Shown: piece after piece, positions 44,826-53,280 of the stretch | Position numbering within the stretch: position 1 is the stretch's first letter | Layout: each line of letters opens with the position of its first letter | Position numbers and translations under genes: made by a program | Origin: Marinomonas piezotolerans | GTDB taxonomy: Bacteria > Pseudomonadota > Gammaproteobacteria > Pseudomonadales > Marinomonadaceae | Length of the DNA stretch: 64,000 nucleotides | Assembly (NCBI RefSeq): GCF_003362755.1 | Contig: NZ_QKRA01000003.1 | Span: 434,001-498,000, forward strand | Direction: 5' to 3' | The notes under the pieces: model-generated | Database searches by the model: none | What the model was told of the DNA's origin: nothing | Seen by the model: the letters and a program-made list of their open reading frames with translations, nothing else

Positions 44826-46376
44826 ATGATCAAAGATACGATTACTCACTTTCATTTTTGCTGCGGCCTTGGGGCCGGTGCAAAAGGTTTTAACATGGCT
44901 AACCCTCGTGTTGGGAATGTTGAGGCGCGGTTCGAGTGCCTTGGTGGTATCGATGTTGAGCCCGCTGCGATCCGTGACTTTAAAACGCTGACGGGCACGG
45001 ATGGCACCGTGATGGATTTGTTCACCCGCGATCAGTACACACGATTTCACGGTGTGGAGCCACCAAAAGAGTGGAAAGAAGCCACTCCTGCAGACGTTCG
45101 TGCTGCGGCTCAAAATCGCACGCCTAATGTGGTGTTTATCAGCTCCCCTTGTAAGGGGGCAAGCGGTTTGCTATCTCAAAAGAAAGCGGTCACACCCAAG
45201 TATCAGGCGCTTAATGAGCTGACGCTTCGTTGTGTTTGGCTGATGGTTGAGGCATGGAAAGACGACCCAGTTGATTTGATTGTGTTTGAAAACGTGCCTC
45301 GCTTAGCTTCTCGCGGTCGTCATTTGTTGGATCAGATTAACCAAGTGTTATCTCACGCTGGCTACGCAGTCGCTGAAACGACCCACGATTGTGGCGAGAT
45401 CGGTGGCCTTGCGCAGTCTCGCAAGCGTTTCCTATTAGTGGCTCGTCATGTTGAGAAGGTTCCGCCATTCCTATACCAGCCAGCCACTAAAGGGCTTCAA
45501 AGTGTTGGCTCTGTTTTAGAGCGCATGCCGTTACCTGGTGATGAGGCTGCTGGCCCAATGCATCGCGTAAGGCCTCTGCAATGGAAAACATGGGTGCGCT
45601 TGGCATTTGTTGAGGCGGGTAAAGATTGGCGATCGCTTGAGCGTTTGGTGGTTGAAAACGGCCATCTTCGAGACTTCTTAATTATGCCTGAGCGTCGTAA
45701 CGGCTTTATCGGGGTAAATGATTGGGAACAATCTATGGGGGTGATAGCAGGTAAAAGCTATGCGACCAATGGGGCGTTTTCAGTAGCCGACCCTCGTTCT
45801 CCTCGATCATTAGGTGGTTATGGTGCATACGGAATAATACCGTGGAATGAATCAATGGGTGTGGTGACCTCTCAGTCTGCAGTGGGAGGTGGGCGCTTTG
45901 CTGTGGCCGATCCTCGACCAAACTTGAAACGGAAGAAAGGCGATAATTTCTACGGAGGCGGTCACTATGGTGTTTTGCCTTGGGATAGCTTTTCTGGGGC
46001 TGTTTCTGCTGCTGCATGTCATGATAATGGCCGCTGGTCTGTGGCTGATCCGCGTTTGCCTGAGGCTAGCGATAATGTCGTAGCGTACATCAAAGCGCTG
46101 GATGGGTGTTGGCACCGTCCCTTCACAACACTTGAGCTTGCTGCTCTGCAATCCCTAATCGAGCCAGAGGAATATTTGCTGCTTGATGGCTTAAATGATC
46201 GTGAATGGCGAGAACGTATCGGTAATGCGGTACCGCCAGCGGCTTCTCGTGCGATCGCTGAGGTGATGGGTACGACGATCCTGCTTGCTCGACAGGGCGA
46301 GACATTCCTTTTAGACAACGCGCCTATTTGGGTCAAGCCTATGGCTGCGGCGTTGAGCGTAGGGGGTGTGCAGTGA
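44826..46376 (+). CDS. C5-cytosine DNA methyltransferase with triplicated insert
   Basis: 516 residues. Catalytic motifs in order: AdoMet motif I (FHFCCGLGAGAKGF, 9-22), the catalytic PC dipeptide in FISSPCKGASG (Cys109), ENV (155-157), QSRKRF (197-202), and a C-terminal motif X (RIGNAVPPAASRAIAE). Between motif VIII and X, where the target-recognition domain normally lies, are three copies of a W-x4-G-V ... G-x-F/W-S/A-VADPR unit (ending near 45795, 45918 and 46056). There is no restriction partner nearby. It likely protects phage DNA or alters host methylation. Confidence 0.88.
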   Translation: MIKDTITHFHFCCGLGAGAKGFNMANPRVGNVEARFECLGGIDVEPAAIRDFKTLTGTDGTVMDLFTRDQYTRFHGVEPPKEWKEATPADVRAAAQNRTPNVVFISSPCKGASGLLSQKKAVTPKYQALNELTLRCVWLMVEAWKDDPVDLIVFENVPRLASRGRHLLDQINQVLSHAGYAVAETTHDCGEIGGLAQSRKRFLLVARHVEKVPPFLYQPATKGLQSVGSVLERMPLPGDEAAGPMHRVRPLQWKTWVRLAFVEAGKDWRSLERLVVENGHLRDFLIMPERRNGFIGVNDWEQSMGVIAGKSYATNGAFSVADPRSPRSLGGYGAYGIIPWNESMGVVTSQSAVGGGRFAVADPRPNLKRKKGDNFYGGGHYGVLPWDSFSGAVSAAACHDNGRWSVADPRLPEASDNVVAYIKALDGCWHRPFTTLELAALQSLIEPEEYLLLDGLNDREWRERIGNAVPPAASRAIAEVMGTTILLARQGETFLLDNAPIWVKPMAAALSVGGVQ

Positions 46377-47260
46377 GTATCGAGAAGCTTTTAGACCGTC
46401 CTATTGCGTTCCAGCGTTCTTTCATGGGATTAGGAGCAGGCGCCTCTGGTGCCTTGTTCCTTTCTCAGGCTGTTTACTGGTCAAACCGTACCTCTAACGC
46501 TGATAAATGGTTCTATAAAACCATTGAAGAATGGACCGAAGAAACGGGTTTATCACGCCATGAGCAGGACGGAGCACGTAAAAAACTGAAGGCCAAAGGC
46601 GTCCTTGAAATCGTTAAGAAGGGCATCCCTTGCAAAACGTATTATCGCGTTAATTTCGAGAAGTTAGCCGAAGTTCTAGGGGTTATCTCTACAACAAACA
46701 AGAATGCCGAAATTCGGCAAACTGGAATGCCAGAAAGCGGCAAACTAGATTGCCAAGAATCGGCAAACAGTTGTGCCGAAAACCAGCAAACTATTACAAA
46801 GATTACTACAGAGATTACTACAGAGAATACAACAGAGATTACTTCAGTAAATAACTTGTCCGATTCGGTCGAATCGAACGAAACCGCTCCGGTGGTCCCT
46901 GTTGAAAAATTCGATGCCAAAGCCAAACGCGAGTTGTTGGCCCAATCGTTCGATTTGTTCTGGAACGCCTACCAGCGCAAGGACAACCGTAAGGCGGCTG
47001 AGACGAGGTGGCTAAAAATCCCATTGCCGAGCGATCGTGAGCAAGCGGTCGTGAAAATTCAATTCATCATCGACCAAGCGCAGCGCTGGGGGAATCTCTA
47101 CGCCGCGGCACCTGCCGACCAGAAACAATTCCAGCCTCTGCCAACGACTTGGATTAACAACGAGCGCTGGAACGATGAGCAACTGCCAACTATCCGCCAG
47201 CAGGCTAAGCCAGGCGGTGCGATTGATTGGAACGATGTGTTTGATCCGGAGGGCTTCTGA
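46373..47260 (+). CDS. Replication protein O-like (winged-helix replisome organiser)
   Basis: About 295 residues from the GTG at 46373, which overlaps the methyltransferase stop. The N-terminal winged helix (LFLSQAVYWSNRTSNADKWFYKTIEEWTEETGLSRHEQDGARKKLKAKGVLEIV) is typical of phage replication initiators; the C-terminal part resembles DnaT/O-type loading regions (LFWNAYQRKDNRKAAETRWLKIP). It is followed by a P-like protein. A Ser/Thr-rich linker lies between the domains. Confidence 0.82.
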   Translation: MSIEKLLDRPIAFQRSFMGLGAGASGALFLSQAVYWSNRTSNADKWFYKTIEEWTEETGLSRHEQDGARKKLKAKGVLEIVKKGIPCKTYYRVNFEKLAEVLGVISTTNKNAEIRQTGMPESGKLDCQESANSCAENQQTITKITTEITTENTTEITSVNNLSDSVESNETAPVVPVEKFDAKAKRELLAQSFDLFWNAYQRKDNRKAAETRWLKIPLPSDREQAVVKIQFIIDQAQRWGNLYAAAPADQKQFQPLPTTWINNERWNDEQLPTIRQQAKPGGAIDWNDVFDPEGF

Positions 47261-47943
47261 TGCGAAACGTAAGCGAATTATTACCGACCCAGCAACGCAA
47301 TTTCCCTGTTAGCCGCCCTGTGGTCCATGAGCAACCGCGACAGTCGGCCGATATCGACGCTGATGCCTTGGCTGCGATGAAAAAGACGATCGGCAAGCTT
47401 TTTAGCACCTTGAAAGCGTTTTATCCAAATTACGGCGCATCGATGAAGACGCCAGAAATCGAGGCGGAGATTCAGAAGCAGTGGGCTCGTGAATTGATCA
47501 AGGCGCGAGTGAGTGGCGATATGCTGCGCACCGGTGCTGCTCGCGCAAAGCGTTATGCGGTTGAGGATAAGTACACCAAGTGGCCCGTTATTGCTGAATT
47601 TATTATGTGGTGTTACGGCCTACCGAGTGTTGACGAAGCCTACCGCGAGGCGGTTGATCACAGTCACGACATCGTGAGCTGGACGCCTAGCCACCCAGCG
47701 GTTTACGCCGCTGGCAAGATTGTTAGCTGGCACAAACTCCGCCGATCGGATACTACAGCGGGTAAAAATGCCTACCGCAAAGCCTATGCCGATATGTGTG
47801 CCGCTGTGATTCGAGGCGAGAAGATCGTCGCGGATAAACCGCAAATGATTGAGCAAAAGAAACTGACCGAAAGCGAGCGCGCTGAGCTGAAAGAGCTGGG
47901 CCGCGCGAACATCGGCGCACTGAAAGCAGCGCTTAAGGGGTAG
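47260..47943 (+). CDS. Replication protein P-like (helicase loader)
   Basis: 227 residues matching phage lambda P-type helicase loaders (KLFSTLKAFYPNYGASMKTPEIEAEIQKQWARELIKARVSG ... KWPVIAEFIMWCYG). It would recruit host DnaB to the phage origin, which is probably inside or near the O-like gene, as in lambda. It shares one base with the end of the O-like gene. Confidence 0.8.
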   Translation: MRNVSELLPTQQRNFPVSRPVVHEQPRQSADIDADALAAMKKTIGKLFSTLKAFYPNYGASMKTPEIEAEIQKQWARELIKARVSGDMLRTGAARAKRYAVEDKYTKWPVIAEFIMWCYGLPSVDEAYREAVDHSHDIVSWTPSHPAVYAAGKIVSWHKLRRSDTTAGKNAYRKAYADMCAAVIRGEKIVADKPQMIEQKKLTESERAELKELGRANIGALKAALKG

Positions 47944-47946
47944 GGG

Positions 47947-48189
47947 ATGTTTAAGAATGGAGCAGAGTGCGAAAAGGGTGTTTCTAAGCAATATGTGCAG
48001 AATCGAAGAGGCAAAGGGCTTAGTTTAGCCGAGCGGTTTCACCTTCGTCGTCAGGGCGCGACGTTAAACCGCCCGACTCATAAGATGGACCGTAAGATTC
48101 GTGCTTGTTATCCCCGAGGTAAGGCGTTTTTAAAAATCGTTGATTTACATACTGCGCAATGGTTAAGCGGTGATGGGAGAGTGAGATGA
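47947..48189 (+). CDS. Small basic phage protein
   Basis: 80 residues, basic (RRQGATLNRPTHKMDRKIRACYPRGKAFLK), no family recognised. It lies 3 bases after the P-like gene and overlaps the next gene by 4. Confidence 0.65.
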   Translation: MFKNGAECEKGVSKQYVQNRRGKGLSLAERFHLRRQGATLNRPTHKMDRKIRACYPRGKAFLKIVDLHTAQWLSGDGRVR

Positions 48190-48761
48190 GCACACATTTA
48201 GCTGAGTTAATAGACCGCTGGGAGACGGGGGCGATTAGTTTTTCAGAGGCTGAGGCTTTGATCAATATGCTGGTGCGCGAGGTAAAACCACTTGATATTG
48301 AAAAGGTCTCCCTATCGGAGGCGTTTAAGCAGGCTCGCGCCGCTCGTGGTGAGACTTTGGATGTGGCAGCTAAGGCCATTGGGGTCAGTAAGCCGCATCT
48401 TCATTCCATTGAGTCAGGTAAGAGCAGTAACCCGGCGATTAAAACAGTCGTGCAAGCCGCAATGCATTATGGCGTTTCGATTGAAGTGCTGGCGGGATTA
48501 AAAGAAATGACGGGGCGTGTTAATCCTAGCGTCAATACTGGCTGTGTTGTGAAGTTGCCGAGCCCTGAGAACATGCAACGTGTTGAAACTGGTGCTGTGC
48601 AGTTTGGTGATGATTGGCCGGGAGTGTTTATTCGCGGGGATAACGCTGCACATTACAGCATGGCTATTGATGGTTTGCTTAGAGGGGAAATTGACCCAAT
48701 CGCATTAGGCGTTCTTTCTGGGCTGAATGAATTGCTCAAGAGTTGCGATGTACGAACTTAG
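48186..48761 (+). CDS. Xre-family HTH protein of early operon
   Basis: 191 residues with an Xre HTH in the middle (about 43-95: LSEAFKQARAARGETLDVAAKAIGVSKPHLHSIESGKSSNPAIKTVVQAAMHYGVSIEVLAGL) and a long C-terminal region. It may regulate the switch to late genes. No ligand domain is visible. Confidence 0.75.
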   Translation: MSTHLAELIDRWETGAISFSEAEALINMLVREVKPLDIEKVSLSEAFKQARAARGETLDVAAKAIGVSKPHLHSIESGKSSNPAIKTVVQAAMHYGVSIEVLAGLKEMTGRVNPSVNTGCVVKLPSPENMQRVETGAVQFGDDWPGVFIRGDNAAHYSMAIDGLLRGEIDPIALGVLSGLNELLKSCDVRT

Positions 48762-48817
48762 TTAGCCGGCTGGCTTCGGTCAGCCTTCTTTCACTGTTGA
48801 ATAATAGCGGGGTGGTT

Positions 48818-49225
48818 ATGGATATTTATGGAATTGGTAGCGCTTTGCGTGGGATGTTTGGTGTTGTGAGTGAAGGTGCTCGTCGATCTGGCCGCACCAG
48901 TCGAATGCTTGATTTAGTTCGATCTGGTGATGTGATCTTGTGTCTAAGTACGAGAGAGGCGGAGGGCCTACGCAAAGAGCTAAAGAGACGTGAAATTTCT
49001 GATGTACGTGTGATTGATAAAAAGGCTTTTTATGAGGGCGCTGGCCGCGCTAATGCTCGACGTGATATTGGTCGGGTGCATTTTACTCATGAGTTTGTAG
49101 AGGATCATTACCACTATGCTTTGCATCGTGCAGATGAAAGCCTTCGTGATATTGAGTTGATCTTGTATCGCAGACCAACGCCGCCACCAGGCCCACCTCC
49201 ACTAAGAGAAGTTAGATACTGGTAA
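48818..49225 (+). CDS. Phage protein with degenerate P-loop
   Basis: 135 residues from the ATG at 48818 (upstream codons overlap the Xre gene). GARRSGRTSRMLDLVRSGDVILCLSTREAEGL resembles a P-loop NTPase N-terminus with GRT in place of GKT. The C-terminus is proline-rich (RRPTPPPGPPPLREV). Function unknown. Confidence 0.65.
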   Translation: MDIYGIGSALRGMFGVVSEGARRSGRTSRMLDLVRSGDVILCLSTREAEGLRKELKRREISDVRVIDKKAFYEGAGRANARRDIGRVHFTHEFVEDHYHYALHRADESLRDIELILYRRPTPPPGPPPLREVRYW

Positions 49226-49232
49226 ACATCGC

Positions 49233-49258
49233 AAAGCGCGTTCTATGAGCGCGCTTTT
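49233..49258 (+). terminator. Hairpin terminator in the early operon
   Basis: AAAGCGCG (49233-49240) pairs with CGCGCTTT (49250-49257) with TTTT at the end, between two early genes. Confidence 0.6.
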
Positions 49259-49298
49259 CAATGCTAACCCATCATCGCCGTGAGGCGAGGAGTCAATC

Positions 49299-49802
49299 AT
49301 GCGCTGGATCGATCGTCACAAGCCGCTGTCCCTTGGTGGCATCTCTTGGAATGTTATCAACAGACACATCAATTATCTGATCAGCCCTTCTAAAGACGCT
49401 GGCTGGCACGGCCAATCCAATGCGGGAAAGATTTGCGATATGTTGGAGACGGGCATTCAGCCTGATTTTCAGGGTGGGGGTAACTCCAACGCGAAGATGA
49501 TCCGCGAGGTTGAGAAGCTGACTGTTGGTGATTCGGGATATGGGTATCTGCTGTCGGGGTTGAGCGATATGCAGTTGCTTTGCTTGCTTGCTGCAGTGTT
49601 GGCCCAAGGGCGAGTGAATGAGCGAGGAACGCCACCGACTAATGCCGCGATCGTAGCAATGCTCCCACAATATGCGGCTGAGCTGCGGTTAAAGGCCCCA
49701 CATAAAACACTCCAAGTAAACCGTTTTGAAAAGCATGTGGCTGAAGGTAAGTCACGCTTTGTTAAACGTGTTGAAAAGGAGTTGATCGCGCGTGACATCT
49801 AA
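49299..49802 (+). CDS. Hypothetical phage protein before second recombinase
   Basis: 167 residues, no family recognised. A central hydrophobic helix (LSGLSDMQLLCLLAAVLAQG) and basic C-terminus are visible. It sits where lambdoid phages carry late antiterminator or Nin-type genes. It overlaps the start of the second recombinase by 11 bases. Confidence 0.68.
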   Translation: MRWIDRHKPLSLGGISWNVINRHINYLISPSKDAGWHGQSNAGKICDMLETGIQPDFQGGGNSNAKMIREVEKLTVGDSGYGYLLSGLSDMQLLCLLAAVLAQGRVNERGTPPTNAAIVAMLPQYAAELRLKAPHKTLQVNRFEKHVAEGKSRFVKRVEKELIARDI

Positions 49803-50946
49803 ACGAATTACGGACACGTTGATTAAGGGCTTCTTATCATCTGGTGATAAGGAGTGGTTGTTTGATGCGCGTCGGGTTGAGTTTCGCGCTAATCCGAGTC
49901 GTACGGGGGGCACGTTTTACGATGTGCGTTATCAGGGAAAGCGAAAGGTGCGCACGGTGTTGGGCAAGTGGCCAGCGCTGAAGGCGGCAGATTTGTTTAA
50001 GCGATTGAGTGCGATTCGTTCGCAGACGATGGCAGGTGAGCGTAACTCGGTGACGGTGGAGCGGATCACGGATGTGCAGTCGCTATTGCTGTGGTTCTCA
50101 GGCCACATCGAGGCGGATAAGTCGTTTAGTGATAGTTATACGGCTACGGCCCATGGCTGTATTTATAACCACTTGATGGGGTCGCTGGGCGATGTGGCGA
50201 TTAAGTCACTGTCTAAGACGGATTTCTATAAGCGGGTGTATATGCCCAAGCAAGAGACGCTTGCGGTGTCCACTCTTCATAAGGTTTGGGGGGTATTGAA
50301 GCGTGCGTGTTCGTTGGCGGGCAAGCTGGGTTTGATTGCGCGTGATCCGCTGATGGGGGTGGGCTGGCGTGACTTTACGCAAGATAAAGAGGTTGCGCGA
50401 TCGGGGCGCCTTAAACCGTATCAATTGCCGGAGCTGGCTCAGTGTATCGGTGATAGCCAGTTTTGGCGGCGTTTGTTCTTTTCGATGCAGTTGTGCCACG
50501 GCACCCGCATATTAGAAACAAGTTTAGTGGAGTGGTCCCATATTTCCCTCGATAACGCGGTTTGGTATATCCCAGCGGCGAACACTAAAACGGGGGTAGA
50601 GCATAAGGTTCCGATCGCACCTGCAGTGGTGGCGATGCTTCGTGAGGCTAAGGCCAGGCGCGGTGGTCGGTTTGTGTTTTCGCAAAATGGTAAGAAGTCA
50701 GTTCATACGAGTACTGCAAGTAAGTGGTACCAAAAGCTTTCGGCTGAGTTCGGCCAGAAGTTTACTAGCCATGATATGCGTAAGCTTGCGCGTGATTATT
50801 GGCAGGAGAGTGGTGTCGATAGTCGTGTCGCTGAAATGTTGCTGAACCATGCGCAAAGCGATTTAGAAGGGCGGTACCAAAGCCGCTATGCGTGGCCTGA
50901 GATGGTTAAAGCAGTGAGCGCGTTGGCAGGGGCGGTATTCGGGTAA
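49792..50946 (+). CDS. Second tyrosine recombinase
   Basis: 384 residues with a complete catalytic set: Arg in LCHGTRILETSL, Lys in NTKTG, H-x-x-R in SHDMRKLAR, Asn-His in LLNHAQ, and Tyr in GRYQSRYAWPEM. It differs clearly from the integrase at 34230 and is deep inside the phage, at the end of the early operon. It may be a resolvase, act on phage DNA ends, or mark a separate insertion of cargo. Whether it has its own sites is unknown. Confidence 0.87.
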   Translation: MTSKRITDTLIKGFLSSGDKEWLFDARRVEFRANPSRTGGTFYDVRYQGKRKVRTVLGKWPALKAADLFKRLSAIRSQTMAGERNSVTVERITDVQSLLLWFSGHIEADKSFSDSYTATAHGCIYNHLMGSLGDVAIKSLSKTDFYKRVYMPKQETLAVSTLHKVWGVLKRACSLAGKLGLIARDPLMGVGWRDFTQDKEVARSGRLKPYQLPELAQCIGDSQFWRRLFFSMQLCHGTRILETSLVEWSHISLDNAVWYIPAANTKTGVEHKVPIAPAVVAMLREAKARRGGRFVFSQNGKKSVHTSTASKWYQKLSAEFGQKFTSHDMRKLARDYWQESGVDSRVAEMLLNHAQSDLEGRYQSRYAWPEMVKAVSALAGAVFG

Positions 50947-50949
50947 TAA

Positions 50950-50972
50950 AAAGCCCCGCTGGGCAGGGCTTT
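50950..50972. terminator. Hairpin between converging recombinase and Ntn hydrolase genes
   Basis: AAAGCCC pairs with GGGCTTT around a 9-base loop, in the gap between converging genes; weak T runs on both sides. Confidence 0.65.
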
Positions 50973-50993
50973 AGAGAAATCCTGATATCAAAC

Positions 50994-51785
50994 TCACGAA
51001 ATACGAGAGTTTACCACTTCCATCGCTTTCGCTAATTTAGATTCGGTCTCAGCTGTCCATTCTGCTGAATGTAGGCGAGGCGCTGGGGCAGAAGGAACGG
51101 TTTTTCCAGATTTTAGCTGGGCAACTACCTCACTGAAAAGAGGGTGCTCACTAAGTTTAACTGGTTTACTAACAGCTACTTGATTCAATTCCATTATGTA
51201 TCCCCTTGAAACTATTGCCTCATTGATGATGTTCATATCATAAATTGTAGGCGATAGATTATTTTGTTTAGTGGTATTACACACAAACTTCACTTCTGGG
51301 CTTGTGCAATAATCCGAAAAGGCTGCAATTTGAATGGAGGTTTTAGCACATCCACACTCAAATAAGGCTGCCGCTGCAAACTCTCCTCCGCTTCCAGCAG
51401 AGAATGCTTTTACAATCTGCTCATCTTGACAATATAGGGCATGACCTAGCCCAAAATCAAATAGAGTTCTACTATCGGCTAGGTCAACTATAGCCAAAGC
51501 AACTTGAGGAGTGCCATTCTCGTCGCACACCACAGGTGCGCTTGCCATGTCTCTCGAAACTAACCACCACTCTTTCCACTTAGCTATATACAGAGAACTA
51601 CCTGCAGTCATCAAGACAAAAGTATCTTGATATGGCGTTAGTTTGTCGAATCCAGTGTCGTCGCAGTAAATCAAGTAGCGCTTTTGGTCTGACAGTATTA
51701 ATGGAGCTTCAGGGTTTCCGCCAACTGACCATCGAGTATCCGAAGTTACGATTGAATTAGCATAGTCGCATAAAAGAGTTGTCAT
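50994..51785 (-). CDS. HslV/proteasome-like Ntn hydrolase, prophage cargo
   Basis: 263 residues. After removal of Met1 the chain would start with Thr-Thr (TTLLCDYANSIVTSDTRWS), as in HslV and proteasome beta subunits. Asp16 and Lys48 (GFDKLTPYQDTFVLMTAG) fit the Asp17/Lys33 roles with an insertion, and SAGSGGEFAAAALFECGC ... AAFSDYC (Gly131-Asp158) matches the conserved GSGG loop and distal Asp. It is transcribed opposite to all nearby late genes, so it is probably expressed from the lysogen. The long C-terminal extension (from about residue 200) is unlike HslV. No ATPase partner (HslU) is near. Confidence 0.7.
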   Translation of the reverse strand: MTTLLCDYANSIVTSDTRWSVGGNPEAPLILSDQKRYLIYCDDTGFDKLTPYQDTFVLMTAGSSLYIAKWKEWWLVSRDMASAPVVCDENGTPQVALAIVDLADSRTLFDFGLGHALYCQDEQIVKAFSAGSGGEFAAAALFECGCAKTSIQIAAFSDYCTSPEVKFVCNTTKQNNLSPTIYDMNIINEAIVSRGYIMELNQVAVSKPVKLSEHPLFSEVVAQLKSGKTVPSAPAPRLHSAEWTAETESKLAKAMEVVNSRIS

Positions 51786-52121
51786 TTACTTTCCGATGTC
51801 GTCCCTGAAATTGGTTGCGAATCCTACTTTATTGAGCGTGATGTGTCTATATTTTCCGTCACAGTACCGTCACGATAGTGCATATGCGTTAAAGGCTAAA
51901 GCCTTTTGCGGCGCGGCTTTGCGCTGTGTTGTTATAGAGTTCTATTAAGACCATAGAATTTCATTTTCGCGCGCGCAAGGGTGGAAAAAGGGGAAGTTAG
52001 CGGTTACAGTTTGTTCATGCTGTGAGAGTTGTGCTTACTGAGTGAGAAGTGTGACCTGACAACTTTTATCTATGGGATTTCAGTGTGATCAGATGCTGTA
52101 GGTTCTGCCGTATTCAAAATA
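51786..52121. other. 336-base intergenic region of the cargo segment
   Basis: Divergent gap between the Ntn hydrolase and the membrane-protein gene. It holds a direct repeat CCGTCAC (51856 and 51867, period 11 bases), a hairpin AAAGGC-TAAA-GCCTTT (51891-51906) and a run of GCGCGC near 51970. No coding region is seen. The repeats are one helical turn apart and could bind a regulator of the cargo genes. Confidence 0.5.
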
Positions 52122-53189
52122 ATGGATTATTATATGAGTTCACCAATACTTGAGTTACTACCTTCTATTCACGTGACAATTGTAGGTGTGGTGGCTGCAT
52201 TTTTTTCAGCATTTGTAGTTTTTGCTTTTCAAAAAGTTCAAGATGCAGAGGATAAAAAAAAGAGGGTGCTTAAAGGTGTTGAGGAATTTGATACTCCCAA
52301 TAAATACTTAGGATCACCTGCGACTAATGTAAGGATTAATGATGGTCTTCTGAATTGGAAAGAATGTCGGCGTGAAGTATTGTATAGAGCGGCAAGAATG
52401 TTTTCTGATTTAGATAAGAAGGCAAGTCATGGAATTAATATCCGTCAGTCAGATGAGCCATCAGATCAAGAAGTTAAAGAAGTTGTAGGTGATCTTATGC
52501 TTATGCTTTATTACGTATTTACTACGTATCCTTTTTCCGGAATATCGATGGTCTCCACGAGAGATTTAAATAGAATAGAAGAGCAGAAGAGTAAGCCATT
52601 TGATGAAAGTAGGATTACAGAACTTCAAAATCGTATTAATTTCTTAAAGTGGAACTGGGAGAGTGGACGATTATCAATCATTGAGTTAGCAAAGCGTTAT
52701 GATTCAATCAGGTATAATGAAGAAAAGGAAATAACAGAAAATCTAATTTCTGAAATGAAAGAGAGTTTTTCCGGCGAAGTTTCTGAAAATGATATTGAGG
52801 AAATGGTTCAAGATATCAAAAACCGCCCTGTAACTTACTCAAGTGACTCAGTCAGAATAATAACCGATTATTTCGAGAAAGTTTTCCAGTACGAACAACG
52901 GGTGATTCCAGCTTTATTCGAAGCTTTGTCTGAATATAAAATGTATAACGAACGTTTCAAAATTAAAAAATGGAGCTTAATCGTTATTAAACTCGTCATC
53001 TTCATTTTAACATTGGGAGTTTTTATTCCACTCGTAACGTTAGAAGTTCTTGAAGGGGTGCCTGACTTTAATTGGAATAATTTGCTAATGGGGTGGTTTG
53101 AGTTTTTTGTTTTAGTTTCGACTTTAACGCCATATTTTTATGCCTGTTTGTATTTTTATAGAAAAGTAAAGGGTTTAACTTTTGATTGA
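52122..53189 (+). CDS. AT-rich membrane protein of unknown function
   Basis: 355 residues (351 if the ATG at 52134, preceded by GGA, is used). One N-terminal membrane span (HVTIVGVVAAFFSAFVVFAF), a long cytoplasmic helical middle, and two C-terminal spans (LIVIKLVIFILTLGVFIPL; GWFEFFVLVSTLTPYFYACLYF). Its composition is markedly richer in A+T than the lysis and head genes beside it, indicating a later arrival. No family recognised. It could be an exclusion or defence factor; that is inference from position. Confidence 0.72.
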   Translation: MDYYMSSPILELLPSIHVTIVGVVAAFFSAFVVFAFQKVQDAEDKKKRVLKGVEEFDTPNKYLGSPATNVRINDGLLNWKECRREVLYRAARMFSDLDKKASHGINIRQSDEPSDQEVKEVVGDLMLMLYYVFTTYPFSGISMVSTRDLNRIEEQKSKPFDESRITELQNRINFLKWNWESGRLSIIELAKRYDSIRYNEEKEITENLISEMKESFSGEVSENDIEEMVQDIKNRPVTYSSDSVRIITDYFEKVFQYEQRVIPALFEALSEYKMYNERFKIKKWSLIVIKLVIFILTLGVFIPLVTLEVLEGVPDFNWNNLLMGWFEFFVLVSTLTPYFYACLYFYRKVKGLTFD

Positions 53190-53239
53190 TGATTTCTGTA
53201 TAAGTTGAGGAACTGATTTTCCTCAAAATTTAATTTTCG

Positions 53240-53265
53240 GCCTCGCTTTGTGCGGGGCTTTTTCG
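53240..53265 (+). terminator. Intrinsic terminator after the membrane protein gene
   Basis: GCCTCGC / GCGGGGC (with one T-G pair), loop TTTGT, then TTTTT. It ends the cargo transcript just before the holin gene. Confidence 0.75.
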
Positions 53266-53280
53266 TTTCTGGATTCTTAT

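Noticed and set aside
43852-46376. DNA phosphorothioation (Dnd) system
   Set aside because: Only a DndC-like fold is present; dndA, dndB, dndD and dndE are missing, and the neighbour is a cytosine methyltransferase.
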